Shown in pieces: positions 9,602 through 17,452 of a stretch of 64,000 nucleotides of DNA; positions within the stretch are counted from its first letter, which is position 1, and the number at the start of each line of letters is the position of its first letter. This stretch comes from Oceanospirillaceae bacterium (GTDB lineage Bacteria > Pseudomonadota > Gammaproteobacteria > Pseudomonadales > Litoribrevibacteraceae): NCBI GenBank assembly GCA_015665455.1, contig JADFAD010000005.1, positions 1-64,000 on the forward strand. Reading direction: 5' to 3'. The position numbers and the translations under genes were made by a program. The notes below the pieces were generated by a model. That model made no database searches and was not told the origin of the DNA. It worked only from the letters and a program-made list of their open reading frames with translations.

Positions 9602-10294
9602 ATGCCAGAGAAGAAAAGCGTTGAACCGCTTGAGTTAACTCAAGAAGATTACCAAGCACAACACAAGCAACGATTAGCGCACATGCCATGGTTATACCAC
9701 TCTCTTAAACCTAGATTGAAAGTTTGGGCTGAACCATGGCAAGAAGAGCTCCAATTACGCATCCGTTCTTTAGAAACGGTGACATTTGGAAACAGCTGCT
9801 TTGTCGCACCCTCTGCAAACTTATTCGCAGAGCGCGGAAGAGACATTAACATAGGTAACTTCACCACCATTGCAGCAAATGTTTTTATTCATGGACCCGC
9901 AACCATCGGCAATTACGTTGGCATCAACCATGGCGTCAGTATGGACGGAGGCTCGTCAGGCATTACCATAGGCGACCACTCAAGAATTGCTTGCCAATGT
10001 ACATTCTTTGCGTTCAATCATGGATTAGCCCCTGACCTATTGGTTCGCGAGCAAGCAGTGACATCAAAAGGAATTACTATTGGTGAGGACGTTTGGGTCG
10101 GTGCAAACAGCAGCATTGTCGACGGGATTCAAATTCACGATCATGCAATCGTAGGCATGGGGTCTGTCGTTACTCAGGACATACCAGAGTACGCCATTGC
10201 CGTGGGAAACCCAGCCCGAGTCATTGGCGACAGACGAGACAAGCCTGACGCTCAATGGCAGTGGGTCTTGAACGGGGAAACTAGGGAGAGTTAA
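9602..10294 (+). CDS. left-handed beta-helix (hexapeptide) acyltransferase
   Basis: A 230-aa protein of the LbH acyltransferase class (maltose/galactoside O-acetyltransferase and NodL/WbbJ relatives). The N-terminal 65 residues are helical; hexapeptide turns run from about 70 to 210 (INIGNFTTIAANVFIHG, ITIGDHSRIACQCTF, ITIGEDVWVGANSSIVDG). A His in the FNHGLA loop sits where the catalytic His of this family normally lies. The C-terminal 'VGNPARVIGDRR' is the usual end of the helix. It probably acetylates a sugar or glycan, using acetyl-CoA; the acceptor is unknown. No polysaccharide cluster is nearby. Its last 4 bp overlap the convergent 79-aa gene. Confidence 0.9.
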   Translation: MPEKKSVEPLELTQEDYQAQHKQRLAHMPWLYHSLKPRLKVWAEPWQEELQLRIRSLETVTFGNSCFVAPSANLFAERGRDINIGNFTTIAANVFIHGPATIGNYVGINHGVSMDGGSSGITIGDHSRIACQCTFFAFNHGLAPDLLVREQAVTSKGITIGEDVWVGANSSIVDGIQIHDHAIVGMGSVVTQDIPEYAIAVGNPARVIGDRRDKPDAQWQWVLNGETRES

Positions 10295-10530
10295 AACTCT
10301 TCTACGTCTTCCTCCTCGTCTTCGTCAACGCCGTCCACAATTTCAGTGACCACAGCAGAACCACATTTAAGGCACTCACCTTCAATAAACACACGGCCAT
10401 TTTCTTCGTACTCCTTAGGGTTTTTCATACCTAAGTCGACTTCCATACATTCATTACACCAAGTTTGATCTAAAAACGCTTGCTGTTCTTCTTCTGGACG
10501 AAGGTTGAAATCACGATCTTCTCTACTCAT
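10291..10530 (-). CDS. small acidic protein with two CxxC knuckles
   Basis: This 79-aa protein has CNEC at residues 25-28 and CLKC at 54-57, which together could bind one zinc ion. The tail is a run of Asp, Glu and Val ending in EDVEEF. No signal peptide or membrane segment is present. The start ATG at 10530 has GGTAATAGAG before it. It overlaps the stop of the acyltransferase gene by 4 bp, tail to tail. Similar small zinc-ribbon proteins occur in many gammaproteobacteria without known function. Confidence 0.75.
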   Translation of the reverse strand: MSREDRDFNLRPEEEQQAFLDQTWCNECMEVDLGMKNPKEYEENGRVFIEGECLKCGSAVVTEIVDGVDEDEEEDVEEF

Positions 10531-10673
10531 CTCTATTACCTTAAAAACTAAATGACCTTAACTCTAAGTATAAACTCTCAGAAACCTGAGAATAAGAGTA
10601 AGTGTATAGCATTATTCTAAGAATTAACTAACAAAAATTAAGTGATATAAGTATCAGCAAGAAGCTTTATTAC

Positions 10674-10685
10674 TTGACATGTCAA
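10674..10685. promoter_or_regulatory. 12-bp palindrome upstream of the LysR gene
   Basis: TTGACATGTCAA is a perfect 12-bp palindrome 63 bp before the LysR start codon. It also contains TTGACA, but there is no well-spaced -10 match behind it, so an operator for the LysR protein itself is the better guess. This is inference from position. Confidence 0.3.
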
Positions 10686-10748
10686 TTAAATATAATCAAC
10701 TATATCAACCTTTGAATTCTTTGATATTAATCGAGAGATGGCACAGTG

Positions 10749-11651
10749 ATGACTCAGCTCCCCCCTTTGCAAAGCTTAAAAGCGTTTTTAATGGCCGCCC
10801 ACCATGAAAGCTTTAAACTGGCTGCGAGTGAGCTTCACCTAACTCCATCTGCAGTAAGCCATCAAATCAAAGGTCTTGAAGACCTACTGGGTATAACACT
10901 TTTTCGTCGTCATAACCGTCAAATTAAATTGACTCCTGCGGGACAAATGTATCAAAAGGTCGTTAACCAAGCGTTAACAGAGTTAACATCTGGCACCGAT
11001 AAACTTCAAAGACACTTTGGCCACAATGTTCTTCGCGCTCGTATTCCTCCTATGATCGCTGCTGATTACGTCATACCAAACCTCAGCTATTTTCAACAGG
11101 ATAATCCGGACATTGAACTTAGGCTTGAAACCAGCCTTCAGAGAGTATCTCCCGAGCGAGACGACATAGACATCATGCTGTATTTTGGTGAGCCCACCAA
11201 CAATACAGAGTTAGTCTTTGAAAAGGTTTTACCTCTTAGTGTTACACCGATCATGACACCGGAATATTACCAAACCCACAAACCTTCTATTGAAGAGCTA
11301 TCTCAACACCGTTTGATACACTCCTCAATGGCATCCGATGGCTGGCAACGTTTTTTTAAAGCCTTTGATCTTGAGTATCAACCTAAAAGCAGTGACCTTT
11401 GGCTGGATTCCTATTCTTCTATGCTACAAAGTTGCTGCGCTGGCCACGGTATCACACTGGGTTTACTTCCTCTGCTTCAACCTCGATTGGATCAAGAGGA
11501 GTTGGTTCGACCCTACCCAACAGACTTACCTATAGCCGAGGCTATCTATCTTGTTTACAGAAAAGACAGACAACAAAGCCCTGCTATAAACGCCTTCAAT
11601 GACTGGATAACCGAGCTTCTTAAAACACTCATACTGGAGGATTTCAGATGA
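10749..11651 (+). CDS. LysR-family regulator, GcvA-like
   Basis: A full-length (300 aa) LysR transcription factor. The N-terminal winged HTH (PLQSLKAFLMAAHHESFKLA, then LHLTPSAVSHQIKGLEDLLG) is of the GcvA/AmpR subtype, recognised by 'LTPSAVSHQIKxLE'. The effector-binding domain spans about 92-295. I use ATG 10749; the GTG directly before it is in frame. It precedes the MMPL/LolA-like pair by about 155 bp on the same strand, so it may regulate that pair, although LysR genes more often control divergent targets. Effector unknown. Confidence 0.9.
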   Translation: MTQLPPLQSLKAFLMAAHHESFKLAASELHLTPSAVSHQIKGLEDLLGITLFRRHNRQIKLTPAGQMYQKVVNQALTELTSGTDKLQRHFGHNVLRARIPPMIAADYVIPNLSYFQQDNPDIELRLETSLQRVSPERDDIDIMLYFGEPTNNTELVFEKVLPLSVTPIMTPEYYQTHKPSIEELSQHRLIHSSMASDGWQRFFKAFDLEYQPKSSDLWLDSYSSMLQSCCAGHGITLGLLPLLQPRLDQEELVRPYPTDLPIAEAIYLVYRKDRQQSPAINAFNDWITELLKTLILEDFR

Positions 11652-11806
11652 ATTATATTCACCATTACTTTTAAAACTTTCGTTTGTGATAACGATTTAA
11701 AGAACGCACAATACTGCCTCGAAAAATAAAAAGAACACGCAATAAATTATTCAAATAAGAATTCACAGGTAAAACTAATAATTATTGCTATCTCTAAGGA
11801 AGCGCT

Positions 11807-14287
11807 ATGACAGGGAACACCTCTTCAGCCTCTAACAACTCAACCAGCACATCTAATAAACCAGATAATATAGCGGAACTGTTGATTAAGGCTCGCTACC
11901 TAACATTAATAGCAACAGCGGCTATCTTTTACATCTGCTTTCTTGGTTTAAAGAACATTACCTTCACAACGGATTATCGTATTTTTTTCAGTCACGATAA
12001 CCCTCATATGTTGGCGTTTGAAAATCTTCAAGAAACCTACACAAAAGATGATTCTCTGCTGTTCGTCATAGAATCCAAACAAGGGAACGTCTTCGAACAA
12101 AAAACGTTATCAATGATTGAAAAGATCACAGATGAAGGCTGGACGGTTCCTTACTCTTCTCGTGTCGACTCCATTACTAACTACCAACATACATACGCTG
12201 AAGATGATGACCTCATCGTCGGTAACTTAATCGAATATGCAGATGAGCTAACCGAAGAAGACTTTCAGAACGCACAACAAATCGCATTAACCGAACCCAT
12301 ATTAAAAGACCGCATCATTTCAAAAGACAGCAGAGTTACGGCAGTAAATGTCACGGTCCGCCTACCGGGAATAAATAAAGTAAAAGAAGTACCTGAGATT
12401 GTTACCCAAGGTCGGGAAATGATCGAACAGTATCGAGCTGAGTACGGTGATATTGCTAACTTCTATTTGGCAGGTTCTGTCATCAATAACAACGCCTTTA
12501 AAGAAGCCTCCGTTAATGATTTAACCAGTTTAATTCCCCTCGCGATGCTATTGGCCATTTTGGGAATCGCAATCTACATGTTCTACGCAAGTAGAAGTAT
12601 CGTAACAACGATATCAGGGACCTTCGCTACTGTTATTATCATTATTGCCTCGATCTGGACGGCTGAAGGCATTGCAGGCTGGTTAGGAATAAACTTATCA
12701 CCACCCGCAGCCAATGCGCCTACGATGATTCTGACACTCGCCATTGCTGACAGCATTCATATTCTTGTGTCATTCTTTTTGGCAAGCCAGCGTGGCCTAA
12801 TTAAGAGAGAAGCAATTAAAGAAAGTTTACGTCTAAACTTCCAACCGGTGTTCCTCACAAGCTTAACCACAATGATTGGCTTCCTTACTCTTAACTTCAG
12901 TGATTCTCCTCCGTTCAGAGACATGGGGAATGTGGTAGCAATTGGCGTTATATTCGCTTGGATATACTCCATCGTTTTATTGCCTGCTTTGATCATGATT
13001 CTGCCCTTCAAGGTCAAAATCACAAAGAAAACAGAACTGCCGTTAATGCGTAAGATTGCCAACGTAACCATTCTGCATCACCGACCTATATTAATAGGTG
13101 TGCTGACGGTTATTATTGGGTTTGGCGCCTTTGTACCAAAGAATGAGCTGTACGATGTATGGGCTGAATATTTCGATGAAAGCATGCCTGTTCGTCAAGC
13201 CATTGATTTCACCCAATTCAACTTAACCGGTATCGCCACCGTTGAATATTCATTGTCTGCGAACGAAGAAAACGGCGTCACTAACCCTGAATATCTGGAA
13301 GGCCTTGAAAAATACACTAACTGGTTAGAACAACAACCGGAGGTGGCTCATGTGAACAGTTTCATTCACGTAATGAAACGTCTGAATAGAAATATGCACG
13401 GTGACGATCCTGCTTGGTATAAAGTTCCGGCCGACCGAGAATTGGCAGCCCAGTACCTTTTACTTTATGAGATTTCATTACCTTTTGGGTTGGATCTCAA
13501 CAACCAAGTAAACATCGACAAATCAGCGACTCGCGTTGTCGTAAGCATTCACAGATTAAGCACCGTAGACCTTCTCGCGTTTGCAGACCGAGCACATGAA
13601 TGGATGAAAGCAAACCTACCAGAATACATGGTCGATCAAGGCTCAAGCCGCGACATTATGTTTGCTCACATTGGTGAAAGAAACATTGACAGTATGCTCC
13701 AAGGAACCGCCATCGCCATCGTATTAATATCGTTGGTGCTTGCCATTGCACTTAAATCGTATCGATACGGCTTACTCAGTCTTCTGCCTAACATTGCACC
13801 TGCCGCCATCGCGTTCGGTATTTGGGGCATTGTAAGCGGTAGAGTTGGGGTTTCGTTATCCATTGTGACCTGCATGACATTAGGGATTGTCGTTGACTAC
13901 ACCGTTCACCTGCTTAGTAAGTACTTACGAGCAAAGAGAGAACAAGGCCTATCGACAGACGATGCAATTCGCTATGCATTCGATACCGTAGGCATCGCAT
14001 TAATAGTGACAACAGCGATATTATGTGTGAACTTCGGAATCTTGGCGTTTTCTAATTTCAGTATGAACTCCCAAATGGGCCTCATGACTGCAATGACTAT
14101 TTTGATTGCCCTAATTCTTGATTTCCTATTCTTACCGGCGCTTTTGAAGTTTTTATCTGAACGTCAAAAGAAACGCAAAGACCCAGCCGACACAGAACGT
14201 GATTCGCAATCGACAAACACATCGAATCAAGTTAATTCCTCGATTCAACAAAAATTCAACAAGGAGCCTGAGCATGAACCGGTCTAA
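11807..14287 (+). CDS. MMPL/RND-superfamily exporter
   Basis: An 826-aa inner-membrane protein with the two-fold MMPL architecture: one TM helix at about 32-52, a large periplasmic loop (about 55-235), a five-helix block (about 240-405), a second helix near 425, a second periplasmic loop (450-620) and a second block (about 625-800). MMPL proteins carry hydrophobic compounds or lipids by proton-motive force. The tail after 800 is polar and Ser/Thr/Gln-rich. A strong AAGGAAG ribosome site precedes ATG 11807. Its end overlaps the start of the LolA-like gene by 14 bp, so the two are translationally coupled and probably act together in moving a lipid or lipoprotein to the outer membrane. Confidence 0.92.
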   Translation: MTGNTSSASNNSTSTSNKPDNIAELLIKARYLTLIATAAIFYICFLGLKNITFTTDYRIFFSHDNPHMLAFENLQETYTKDDSLLFVIESKQGNVFEQKTLSMIEKITDEGWTVPYSSRVDSITNYQHTYAEDDDLIVGNLIEYADELTEEDFQNAQQIALTEPILKDRIISKDSRVTAVNVTVRLPGINKVKEVPEIVTQGREMIEQYRAEYGDIANFYLAGSVINNNAFKEASVNDLTSLIPLAMLLAILGIAIYMFYASRSIVTTISGTFATVIIIIASIWTAEGIAGWLGINLSPPAANAPTMILTLAIADSIHILVSFFLASQRGLIKREAIKESLRLNFQPVFLTSLTTMIGFLTLNFSDSPPFRDMGNVVAIGVIFAWIYSIVLLPALIMILPFKVKITKKTELPLMRKIANVTILHHRPILIGVLTVIIGFGAFVPKNELYDVWAEYFDESMPVRQAIDFTQFNLTGIATVEYSLSANEENGVTNPEYLEGLEKYTNWLEQQPEVAHVNSFIHVMKRLNRNMHGDDPAWYKVPADRELAAQYLLLYEISLPFGLDLNNQVNIDKSATRVVVSIHRLSTVDLLAFADRAHEWMKANLPEYMVDQGSSRDIMFAHIGERNIDSMLQGTAIAIVLISLVLAIALKSYRYGLLSLLPNIAPAAIAFGIWGIVSGRVGVSLSIVTCMTLGIVVDYTVHLLSKYLRAKREQGLSTDDAIRYAFDTVGIALIVTTAILCVNFGILAFSNFSMNSQMGLMTAMTILIALILDFLFLPALLKFLSERQKKRKDPADTERDSQSTNTSNQVNSSIQQKFNKEPEHEPV

Positions 14288-15080
14288 CCCATCGTTTTAC
14301 AAAGCAGCATTGTTTGGCACATTAATCATGGCATCAGCCAATCAAATGGCCATGGCAGAAACAGCAGAAGAAAAAGGACTGGCCATTGCTCAAGAAGCCG
14401 ATAAACGAAATACCGGCTGGCAGGACTCTTCAGCGTCAATGACCATGATTTTACGCAACAAGCGTGGCGATAAAACCACCAGAGACTTGTCTGTAAAAGC
14501 CTTAGAAATGGAAAACGACGGAGACAAAAGCCTCACCATTTTCAATTCTCCAAGAGATGTTAAAGGTACGTCACTGCTGTCCTTCTCTCACAAAGTAGAG
14601 TCTGATGACCAATGGTTATATCTGCCTAAGTTAGGTCGAGTAAAGCGCATTGCGAGCCGAAATAAATCAGGCCCCTTCATGGGAAGCGAATTCGCTTTTG
14701 AAGACATGACGCCTCAAGAAGTTGAAAAATACGAATATAAGTACTTAAGAGATGAAGTGTTTAACGGCATGAACTGCTTTGTGGTCGAGCGTGATCCTGT
14801 GGATAAATACTCAGGTTACACGAAACAGGTCGCATGGGTTGATCAAGAAGAATATAGAACATTAAAGGTAGAATTCTACGATCGTAAAAAATCTCTGCTC
14901 AAAACTATGGAAACCAGCGAATGGAATGAATACCTAGATCAATACTGGCGCCCACATAAAACCACGATGAAAAACCTTCAGACAGGTAAGAGCACAGATC
15001 TTGTAATGAGTGACTTCTCTTTCCGTAACGGTTTAGACGATGGTGACTTCAATAAAAACAGTTTAAAACGCGCCCGCTAA
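14274..15080 (+). CDS. outer-membrane lipoprotein-sorting (LolA-like) periplasmic protein
   Basis: A 268-aa exported protein with a signal peptide ending in AMA (about residues 1-25 from ATG 14274). I prefer this start to the in-frame upstream codon at 14199 because AAGGAG sits 8 bases before it and the signal peptide then starts correctly. The mature protein matches the LolA-like 'outer membrane lipoprotein-sorting' family that pairs with MMPL transporters (MILRNKRGDKTTRDLSVKAL, WLYLPKLGRVKRI, GSEFAFEDM, and the DPVDKYSGYTKQVAWVD strand). The fold is an open beta-barrel that carries a lipid-like ligand through the periplasm. It is coupled to the MMPL gene. A hairpin at 15088-15124 ends the unit. 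Confidence 0.92.
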   Translation: MNRSNPSFYKAALFGTLIMASANQMAMAETAEEKGLAIAQEADKRNTGWQDSSASMTMILRNKRGDKTTRDLSVKALEMENDGDKSLTIFNSPRDVKGTSLLSFSHKVESDDQWLYLPKLGRVKRIASRNKSGPFMGSEFAFEDMTPQEVEKYEYKYLRDEVFNGMNCFVVERDPVDKYSGYTKQVAWVDQEEYRTLKVEFYDRKKSLLKTMETSEWNEYLDQYWRPHKTTMKNLQTGKSTDLVMSDFSFRNGLDDGDFNKNSLKRAR

Positions 15081-15087
15081 AACGAAT

Positions 15088-15124
15088 TTCGAATCTTGCC
15101 GTCGTTCACATGGCAAGATTCGAA
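15088..15124 (+). terminator. hairpin after the LolA-like gene
   Basis: TTCGAATCTTGCC (15088-15100) and GGCAAGATTCGAA (15112-15124) form a perfect 13-bp stem with an 11-nt loop, eight bases after the stop codon. It lacks a long T run, so it may stabilise the 3' end as much as terminate. Confidence 0.65.
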
Positions 15125-15259
15125 AACCTCATTAAATTAACTTATTAGAAATCCCTTTCTCTATCCTAATTCCAACTAGTGACTCTCCTTTAATTCCTGA
15201 TACACTTCTCGGCTTCAAAACTAAACCCTACTTTTTATTTATTCCATCAAGGCAGCCCT

Positions 15260-15748
15260 ATGAGTGACACCTTACCTCGTTTTATTGCTATAGAAGGCAG
15301 TAGCTACAGTGATCAAAGCTTCCCAGTCATTGCTGCCTGGTCGCTTGCAAACAACGACATAAAAGACGTAATTATTACTCCCGAAGAAAACTGGGAAGAC
15401 GAAGACGCTCGCTTAAGTGACCTAAACATTGAAGAATATCAGTTAACCCAAATGGGGCATCCCGCATGGGAGATATTACGTGAACTCAATAACGACCTTG
15501 AAGGTGAAACGGTTTATTGTACAAACGCACCTATCATTGAACGCTGGTTAGAGTTCATGGCAAGCGCATTTAATGATGAGCTTAACTTTGAAATTGAAAG
15601 TGTCTACGAACTTTTTCCTGACCGTGTCCCTGAAGAGTTTGATGACCAACTAAGAGAATGTGCTGATTTACTGTTAATGTCACAAGATAAAAGTGATGAG
15701 CAAGTCCGTCTTTTACAAGAGACCTGGATTAGACTTAATCAGCAATAA
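15260..15748 (+). CDS. degenerate DEDD 3'-5' exonuclease-like protein
   Basis: This 162-aa protein has the shape of short RNase H-fold DEDDh exonucleases, whose members read FIDFEAS..S.YPIEVAW, later LN..L.G..VYSDA..D..WL and a final H....D. Here the first motif is FIAIEGSS (A10 instead of Asp, E12 kept), followed by FPVIAAWSL; the middle is ELNNDLEGETVYCTNAPIIERWL (N89 instead of Asp), and the last motif is KSDEQVRLL with no His/Asp pair. So three of four catalytic acids seem to be lost and the protein is probably not a nuclease. The comparison is from memory of the family, without an alignment run. It sits 62 bp upstream of rdgC on the same strand. Confidence 0.8.
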   Translation: MSDTLPRFIAIEGSSYSDQSFPVIAAWSLANNDIKDVIITPEENWEDEDARLSDLNIEEYQLTQMGHPAWEILRELNNDLEGETVYCTNAPIIERWLEFMASAFNDELNFEIESVYELFPDRVPEEFDDQLRECADLLLMSQDKSDEQVRLLQETWIRLNQQ

Positions 15749-15810
15749 GATTTATTGAGCTTTGTTACATTCATTTATATTTCCAACTTATTACAGGTAA
15801 AACACAGTTC

Positions 15811-16710
15811 ATGTTTAAACAATGCTTCACTTACCAAATTACACGACCATTAGAAATCGATGCCGCTGAACTTGAAAAAAGACTCAAAGAATACCCGTTT
15901 AAATCATGCGGTCAGCAAGAACGTAAACGCAATGGCTGGGCAGCACCAGTAAAACAAGCGCCGGATATGCTTGTTCATGAAATCATGGGGTTCTGGGTTA
16001 TAACCCTTAGACAGCAAGAGAAAGTGATTCCACCTTCAGCAATCAATGAAAAACTAGAAGAAAAACTGGCAGAGATTGAAGCCGAACATGGCCGACCGGT
16101 ACGTCGTAAAGAAAAAGCGCAATTAAAAGAAGACATCACCGCCCTATTATTGCCAAACGCACTGTCTCGCACCAATGACACGTTGGCCGTCATTGCACCT
16201 GAAAAGAACATGATGTTTGTCAACGCAGGAAGCTCATCCAAGGCAGAAGAAATCGCCAGCAGTTTACGTAAAGCACTAGGCACTATGCCTGTTGTGCCAT
16301 ATCAAACAGAACTATCACCTGCAACTGTCATGTCTGCATGGCTCAATGGCAATCATGACTTACCACAGCACATGACACTGGGTTATGAAGCGGTTCTGAA
16401 AAGCGACGATGAAGACGGCGGGTCGGTTCGACTAACAGGCATGGACGTAGCCGATGATCATGCCCTGAACTATCTGAATAATGGTATGAGTGTCACTCGC
16501 CTTGCCCTTAATTGGAAAGACAAACTTGATCTAGTCATTGATGATCAGCTTATTATTAAGCGCATTAAGTTGTCTGATACCTATTCAGAAGAAATCCACG
16601 ATGAACTGGGTGAGTCTGATGCCATCAGTCAGTTCACTGGCTCAGTGGCCCTAATCATCACAGAGATGCTGGATGTTATTGCTAGCCTGAACGAAAACTT
16701 CAGTGATTAG
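15811..16710 (+). CDS. rdgC: recombination-associated protein RdgC
   Basis: The 299-aa protein matches RdgC along its whole length (start MFKQCFTYQITRPLEID, the GWAAPV and MLVHEIMGFWVITLRQQEK segments, RKEKAQLKEDI, and LSDTYSEEIHDELGESDA near the end). RdgC forms a ring dimer around double-stranded DNA and limits RecA loading. A complete family-length protein, with no truncation. It follows the exonuclease-like gene by 62 bp, and both could be transcribed together. AGGT lies upstream of ATG 15811 at a wide spacing. Confidence 0.96.
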   Translation: MFKQCFTYQITRPLEIDAAELEKRLKEYPFKSCGQQERKRNGWAAPVKQAPDMLVHEIMGFWVITLRQQEKVIPPSAINEKLEEKLAEIEAEHGRPVRRKEKAQLKEDITALLLPNALSRTNDTLAVIAPEKNMMFVNAGSSSKAEEIASSLRKALGTMPVVPYQTELSPATVMSAWLNGNHDLPQHMTLGYEAVLKSDDEDGGSVRLTGMDVADDHALNYLNNGMSVTRLALNWKDKLDLVIDDQLIIKRIKLSDTYSEEIHDELGESDAISQFTGSVALIITEMLDVIASLNENFSD

Positions 16711-16847
16711 TATGAGCGCCTCACACAAGGGATTGGATTAGCCGACATTACAATAGCGAACTACGTCAAATCAAAGCGTTTAATGACGTGTTCGCTACTT
16801 CCCTCTGCAGCTCAGTCCTTCTACAATGCCCCTACTATAAAAACAAT

Positions 16848-16859
16848 GTACTCGAGTAC
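16848..16859. promoter_or_regulatory. 12-bp palindrome before the SRPBCC gene
   Basis: GTACTCGAGTAC is a perfect palindrome 54 bp before the SRPBCC start codon, followed by a GTACATACATACATA stretch. It could be an operator; nothing else supports that. Confidence 0.25.
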
Positions 16860-16913
16860 TCACAGTACATACATACATAATCACTCGGTTAGATAAATCT
16901 TTAAGGAATAACG

Positions 16914-17384
16914 ATGGCTTTTGATGTATCCATTGAAATCAGCAAATCATTCTCTGTTGAAGCAAACGCAGATGCAGTATTCAAGGTACTTGCGGATGTG
17001 CCTGACTCCGCCAGCCATTTTCCAAAATTAGCAAACCTAGTTAAAGAAAGTGAAAATGTATACCGCTGGGAAATGGAAAAGATAGGCGCAGGTGCAGCGT
17101 CTCTTCAAACCATTTATGCGTGCGAATACAACTCCGATGCAGCGACTCGTAACATTACGTGGAAGCCTACAAAAACCGCTGACGGTAATGGTCAGGTTTC
17201 AGGCGCTTGGAAAATAACTGAGAACGCTAATGGCGGTACCGATCTTGAGTTTTCAACGCAAGCAACACTGACGTTGCCTTTGCCTAAGCTAACTCGCGGA
17301 ATGGTTTCTCCTGTGGTTAAAACTGAATTTGAAACCATGGTAGACAAATACATCTCTAACTTGAGCAGTGCATTTAAAGCTTAA
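16914..17384 (+). CDS. SRPBCC (START/CoxG-like) domain protein
   Basis: A 156-aa single-domain protein of the SRPBCC ligand-binding fold. The N-terminal 'IEISKSFSVEANADAVFKVLADV' arrangement and the DSASHFP motif are typical of the polyketide cyclase/CoxG branch. It has no signal peptide. The family binds hydrophobic small molecules; the ligand here is unknown. AAGGAAT lies six bases before ATG. It is monocistronic, bounded by a shared terminator with the convergent acetyltransferase gene. Confidence 0.85.
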   Translation: MAFDVSIEISKSFSVEANADAVFKVLADVPDSASHFPKLANLVKESENVYRWEMEKIGAGAASLQTIYACEYNSDAATRNITWKPTKTADGNGQVSGAWKITENANGGTDLEFSTQATLTLPLPKLTRGMVSPVVKTEFETMVDKYISNLSSAFKA

Positions 17385-17397
17385 GTAAGGAGACTTG

Positions 17398-17432
17398 AAG
17401 TAAAAGTCATTGCAAGCCAATGACTTTTACTT
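17398..17432. terminator. bidirectional terminator
   Basis: AAGTAAAAGTCATTG (17398-17412) and CAATGACTTTTACTT (17418-17432) make a perfect 15-bp stem with a 5-nt loop. It lies between the convergent stops at 17384 and 17453, so it serves both strands. Confidence 0.85.
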
Positions 17433-17452
17433 TGATTTCTAAGCCACTGCCC

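Noticed and set aside
15975-16283. 102-codon frame antisense to rdgC
   Set aside because: RdgC is certain here; the antisense frame reflects codon bias.
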